DNA of 64,000 nucleotides from Dolomedes plantarius (Eukaryota; Arthropoda; Arachnida; Araneae; Dolomedidae), in the NCBI GenBank assembly GCA_907164885.2, contig OU015493.1, forward strand, positions 63,511,275 to 63,575,274, given 5' to 3'. The notes under the pieces are model-generated. The model had not been told where the DNA came from and made no database searches. It saw nothing but the letters and a program-made list of their open reading frames with translations. A program made the position numbers and the translations under genes. This document shows, one piece after another, positions 60,214 to 64,000 of this stretch; the first letter of the stretch is position 1; every line of letters starts with the position of its first letter.

Positions 60214-60757
60214 CTTGTTTTGCAATCTGCATTTTCTCAGGAGGAGCCATGCGTTGTACGCCTTCCAGACTACCATATGTGTCTCTGGGGGATGCCACGA
60301 GATCGATGTCCGATATCTCCGGACTGGCGAAGGGTGCCATTGGGCTCTCGGGCTTAATTTCTAGACTACTAAATTCACCAGTTGTCGAGTTCGAGGTGTG
60401 TTTCGAGGAATTGTTCTTCATGTTGCTCTGTCCGGGCTGCCACTTGGGCCTGGTCTTCCTCCTCCTCAGAGATATGGAACAGGGAACGTCCTCCTGCCGC
60501 TTTTTCGACTTTCTTTTCTTCTTGCAGAAGCGAAAACATCTTCTCCTTGCCCTACGTCCCAGGTGGGCCAGGTATTTGAAGAGTTGGGCGTAGCAACCAG
60601 AAGGTTCGGTGGATGAAGCATTAGTGGAGGCAAGGGTGCTGGAGGAATGGAACCTGGCGCGTTCTATCCTCATCCGTTCCATCTCGCGTTTCTTCGTCTC
60701 CGAAAACTGGGTGGCGATGACGACGAGACAGAGGTTGATCATAAAAAAGGATCCCAC
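60214..60757 (-). CDS. Ca-alpha1T: Cav3 exon: end of domain I S6, gating brake, I-II linker
   Basis: The acceptor CACACTCAG precedes the exon in phase 0, and the donor is CAAG|GTAAGC in phase 1. It encodes 181 residues plus one base. Residues 1-20 ([19 protein letters not shown]) are the cytoplasmic half of domain I S6, nearly invariant in Cav3. The charged S6 extension follows. Residues 55-73 ([19 protein letters not shown]) match the helix-loop-helix gating brake that in Cav3 family members holds the closed state. After it come a run of basic residues (about 73-102), a Ser/Thr/Asn-rich stretch and a Pro/Ser-rich tail ending [10 protein letters not shown] content is clearly higher than in the flanking introns. 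The preceding domain I pore exon is not in the window. The 5' splice site of the next intron and the phase match to the exon at 58951 are both good. Confidence 0.95.
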
Positions 60758-62023
60758 CTGAGTGTGAAAATTCGCGAGAAATTTTGCTTAGTTTGTAAGA
60801 ATGGACGATGAAACATTGTAAGAATGGACGATGAATTCATGCACCTGTGACCTTTGCTGATTTACATCAATAAAGTTTTCACTTCATCAGCTAAAGTCGC
60901 CGGCCACATCAGTTCACATCGGAAATTTTAGAAACCCAATGTTAAGCAACAAGGAATTTCCCTCTCAGTGTTTTTCTAATTACTGATTAGCAAATGCCTA
61001 AATTTTGTATATGATGGTATACGTTTGAATAAAAAGTACGTAATTTAAATTTTTTTTCATTATTTATTTTATTACGGGCCTGAAATTATTAATATCTACC
61101 GCTATGAAACTAAAATTGTTTTTTTTAATTTTAAATTTAAAGGAAACAGTTTTGAATAAAATGGGCATTACATGAAAATATCTTTTTTCTAATACATAAT
61201 ACAGAATTAAAAAATATGCATATGATGATCTGTACTTAGAAAAGTATTGAGAGTAAAATTCTTCGTAGATTAACACGGTAATTAAAGATCTGCGATGTTA
61301 ACTGATGCTACGCTTTAGACTTATGTCAAAAGGTCATTGGTACATTATACAATTATTACTATTTAATGTAATTTAACTAGGTAATATAGTTAAGTTATTA
61401 ATACAGTTTATATTATAATACTGTTCAACTATTTATAAAGCTTATAGTTTAACTCAATTAGAATGTTCAATATATTATAGTTTAAGTGTATTAATATACC
61501 TATATACTATAGTTTAAATATTAATTGTTAAGAAAAGAATTATTCACCCTAGAAGTATAGGGGCAGGGTTAGCAAAGACTTGGGTTTTAGGACAGAAACC
61601 CAACCCAAGTGGGTTGTTCTGAATTTTGTAAATATTTGTTTAATTTGTGCCCGGTATTTTTTTTTTACTATATATGATGAGTAAAAGTTTAAATTCTTTT
61701 AACTTTTCCTAAATTTTTTGAACAAACTGCGATAACAATCCAAATATTTTAATAAACTGAAAAATAATAGCCACTTTGAACTCATAATAAACAGTTTTAC
61801 TAAACTTTTTCAGCTTGTAGTTCAGAGGTGCACATGACTGCACCAACAGCAAAAGGGAGGTGGAGGGTATTTTGTACTGATTAGTGACTTTGCAGTGACT
61901 TGTTCAGTAATAAGTAACTTGTACTCAGAGGGTGTTCATGGAAGGAAATGGACATCGACATTTACATTTTCGGGCTAAGTTTACATGGATACTACCGTTT
62001 CTTTTTACCTTAAGGCTGCTGTG

Positions 62024-62430
62024 TACTAACCCTATTTGATTCGCTGTCCTCAATGTTAACATATGGAGAAAATTTGTCTACTATTTACAACTATATAAAT
62101 GCTGATAATCTAATAAAAATGATATTTTCAGATAGCATGAACTTTTCTGCACTTTGCAACCGGATTCATTTTATAAGTTTCGTCCACCAAAGAATTTTAG
62201 GAATTGTTTAAAACACAATAGGCCAGAATTTAGCCCAAATAATTTAAATTAAAAAATATTCTTTGCATTTTTTTAAACGGAAAATGCCCCAAGATGTAAA
62301 ATTTTATTCTCTATTACGGAGTACAATTTAAAAAAAAATCTTTCATTCCAAGTTGGTAATCCTTCGACACATTTTCTCCATAGGTTAACATTGAGGTGAG
62401 CGAATCCAATAGGGTTAGTACATAGAAGCC
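62024..62430. mobile_element. TTAA-flanked MITE, intact copy
   Basis: TTAA at 62020-62023 and 62431-62434. The ends GGCTGCTGTGTACTAACCCT and the complement of the right end GGCTTCTATGTACTAACCCT match for about 65 bp. The 407-bp unit is non-coding. It is the uninterrupted form of the element at 10493-11857, and shows where the LINE fragment entered that copy. Confidence 0.87.
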
Positions 62431-63309
62431 TTAACAGTTTGATAAAAAATTCAAATATGGTGGCCCTAGAATGTACCTGATAAGTAGGATGAGGTCATGC
62501 AAGGGGAAAATGGCATCTAAGTTTTTTGAAATAATCAAAATGGGACCGATGGTAACAAATTGACAGAACATATGAAGCAAAAGGGCATCAAAGTGAAATA
62601 CTATGCGATATAGAAAATGAATGCCCTTATTGACTAACGATATCTATCAGTGAATGGTTCCCATCTGCTTTTGTTATTAGTTCTTTTGAACCTGATAAAA
62701 CTTCAGAGTTAATCAAATTCCGAAACAATGAAAACTGTCACCGTCACAGTCTAATTTTCTGAAAAAATATTGGAGAAAAAAATAACAATAATGGAAAAAT
62801 AACAACATTCTTTTATCCAGAAAATATTCCATTCTATGTGAATAATTTGCAGACACGTTTCAGGACATATTTCTTTACGAGTAAGGTATATGAGCATTAA
62901 AACCCCACAAGCAAACTTGAAAATATCTCTTATGCTCAGAGTGTAAAATTTTTAAAAAAGATACAAAAATATTACATATTGGAAACATTTGTATATTATT
63001 TAAAGCTAGACTATTGATTAAACTTTTAAAATGAATTATTAAATTCTGTACAAAATATATCCTTCATTTATCAAACACGCAGTGAGTTTTCCTCTTCTGG
63101 TCTCTGTTTGAATCCCTACTAATCGAATATACTCATTATCTAATAACGTTCATCCCTTTTTATAAAGGTAGTGACCTTAGCAGTAAAAAATCAATAATAT
63201 TTACAGCTACGTATAAACTGTGTAACTTATATGCGGGTAAAAACTGCCTAAGTTTGTTTACACGCATATGTTTACATATATACATATTTACATACATATA
63301 TTTACAATA

Positions 63310-63343
<34 letters not shown>

Positions 63344-63346
<3 letters not shown>

Positions 63347-63365
63347 TGGAATCTCGATCTATCGT
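63344..63365 (+). mobile_element. pogo/Tigger-like terminal inverted repeat (left end)
   Basis: TA followed by CAGTGGAATCTCGATCTATC is close to the CAGT-GAACCTCG-TATA ends of pogo/Tigger elements. The matching right end was not found before 64000, so the element either continues outside or is truncated. Confidence 0.45.
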
Positions 63366-63689
63366 TTTCGAAGGGACCGACTGAACTAAAAACATGCAAA
63401 AAAGTATTAACATACCTTTAAGTTTGATAACCCGAAAATTTATTTACTCACATACATAAATGCATACATACCCGTAGTGTAACTGAAGATAAAATTACAA
63501 AGTTGTACTGAAATCCAAGGAAATAATAATAGAAAAAGAAATACACGTAGATACACAGGAATTTTGATTCAAACAAAAGTACTTAATCGTCGTTTGTTCT
63601 TTGGCGGTTTTCTCTCCACAAGTAAACAATATTTTTTTTGTGTTGCAAATTGCATTTTTTTCGGTATCGGTTATTGTGTGAAAGTGTAA

Positions 63690-63900
63690 AGAAGCGGCAG
63701 CCGTGAATCGTTTGTAACTAGAACCATTCCATTGCACTGGATGGGGTCCGACATAAGACCACCAGGAAGTTCTGCTTCCGGGTGAAATACTCATAGGCCA
63801 ATGTAGAACTGCAGTAATCAGAAACTTCTCACACACTAGACCAAACACCAGGGCGCCTCCATCCCAAGGCCAACAAAAAAGCTGACTGTGAGCCATTGCT
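63690..63900 (-). other. GC-rich coding-like patch, unidentified
   Basis: The minus strand is open for 133 codons from 63896 and contains SWWSYVGPHPVQWNG; a second frame reads MSDPIQCNGMVLVTNDSRLP. Composition differs from the surrounding AT-rich DNA. I do not recognise a family. It may be part of a transposon whose end is at 63344. Confidence 0.3.
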
Positions 63901-64000
63901 GATAAGAACAGAAATGTTGAATAGTCGGTGAATTTGGAATGAGTTGCCGAAAATAGGGTACTCCAGGGGCTAAAGAATTAAGGAACATCAACGGCGAACA

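Larger units (their letters stand above)
9890..60757 (-). other. Ca-alpha1T: T-type calcium channel alpha-1 gene, middle part (8 exons)
   Basis: Eight minus-strand exons (60757-60214, 58951-58754, 50841-50573, 44586-44435, 41595-41410, 19221-19104, 16637-16482, 10031-9890) total 1765 nt and join in one open frame. All introns begin GT and end AG. Phases carry over at each junction: 1, 1, 0, 2, 2, 0, 0, then 1 at the last donor. The joined protein runs from the end of domain I S6 through the I-II linker and all of domain II into the II-III linker. The gating brake in the I-II linker, the domain II QEDWN filter and the [11 protein letters not shown]6 end are typical of Cav3 rather than Cav1/Cav2 channels. 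In the family this subunit forms the low-voltage-activated calcium pore of the plasma membrane. Introns are about 1.3, 7.9, 6.0, 2.8, 22.2, 2.5 and 6.5 kb. The gene continues beyond both window ends. Confidence 0.93.
60758..64000. other. Gene-free stretch upstream of the I S6 exon
   Basis: It should be the channel intron before the domain I S6 exon; no domain I pore exon was found. It contains the intact TTAA element (62024-62430), a TA microsatellite (about 63311-63342), a pogo/Tigger-like terminal repeat (from 63344) and a GC-richer coding-like patch (about 63690-63900). Around 61566 the sequence CAGGGTTAGCAAAGACTTGG with ACCCAACCCAAGTGGGTT may be the end of another DNA transposon. Confidence 0.6.

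Noticed and set aside
60249..60616. Several open frames on the plus strand
   Set aside because: They are antisense to the well-supported I-II linker exon and only reflect its GC-rich composition.
63495..63896. Domain I pore exon of the channel
   Set aside because: No pore or S6 motif is found and the residues do not match Cav3; splice sites are not evident.

Overview
This is a window of an animal genome, most likely an arachnid and probably a spider. The AT-rich sequence is dominated by long introns and transposable-element debris. The one host gene I can prove is on the minus strand: the middle part of a T-type (Cav3) voltage-gated calcium channel alpha-1 subunit, the orthologue of Drosophila Ca-alpha1T and vertebrate CACNA1G/H/I. 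The spider assignment is inference. It rests on the arthropod-type repeats (tRNA-derived SINEs, CAGGGTG-ended mariners, DD34E Tc1 elements) and on the resemblance of the Tc1 transposase to copies I recall from orb-weaver genomes.

Gene layout, reading the minus strand from high to low coordinates. Exon 60757-60214 has the end of domain I S6, the gating brake and the I-II linker. Exon 58951-58754 is more I-II linker. Exon 50841-50573 has the linker end and domain II S1. Exon 44586-44435 has II S2-S3. Exon 41595-41410 has II S4-S5. Exon 19221-19104 has the end of II S5 and the pore helix. Exon 16637-16482 has the domain II selectivity filter and S6. Exon 10031-9890 is probably II-III linker. All junctions are GT-AG and every reading phase carries across, giving one continuous frame of about 588 codons. 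The start of the gene (domain I S1 to pore) lies above 64000 and domains III-IV lie below 1. The largest intron is about 22.2 kb and interrupts the end of II S5.

The introns hold a dense layered set of mobile elements. They include a Tc1 element of 1408 bp with both ends intact but a one-base frameshift (45464-46871), an older Tc1 relic (about 1990-3260), two mariner-derived elements (24106-24677, a palindrome, and 39680-40364), a piggyBac relic (about 59470-60036), hAT-type elements (48042-48500 and about 51352-52163), a solo LTR with target duplication (15601-16111), a LINE 3' fragment with RNase H, several TTAA-flanked non-autonomous families, an outward-facing pair of Helitron-like ends around 38.1-41.2 kb, and at least nine tRNA-derived SINE copies. 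Several insertions are nested, which gives natural empty-site comparisons: a 594-bp MITE in a SINE, a LINE in a TTAA element, and an inverted-repeat element in a Tc1 relic.

No operon-like or bacterial system, CRISPR array, rRNA or convincing functional tRNA gene is visible. The most interesting new material is the set of apparently unnamed non-autonomous transposon families with defined ends, and the exon architecture of the calcium channel.
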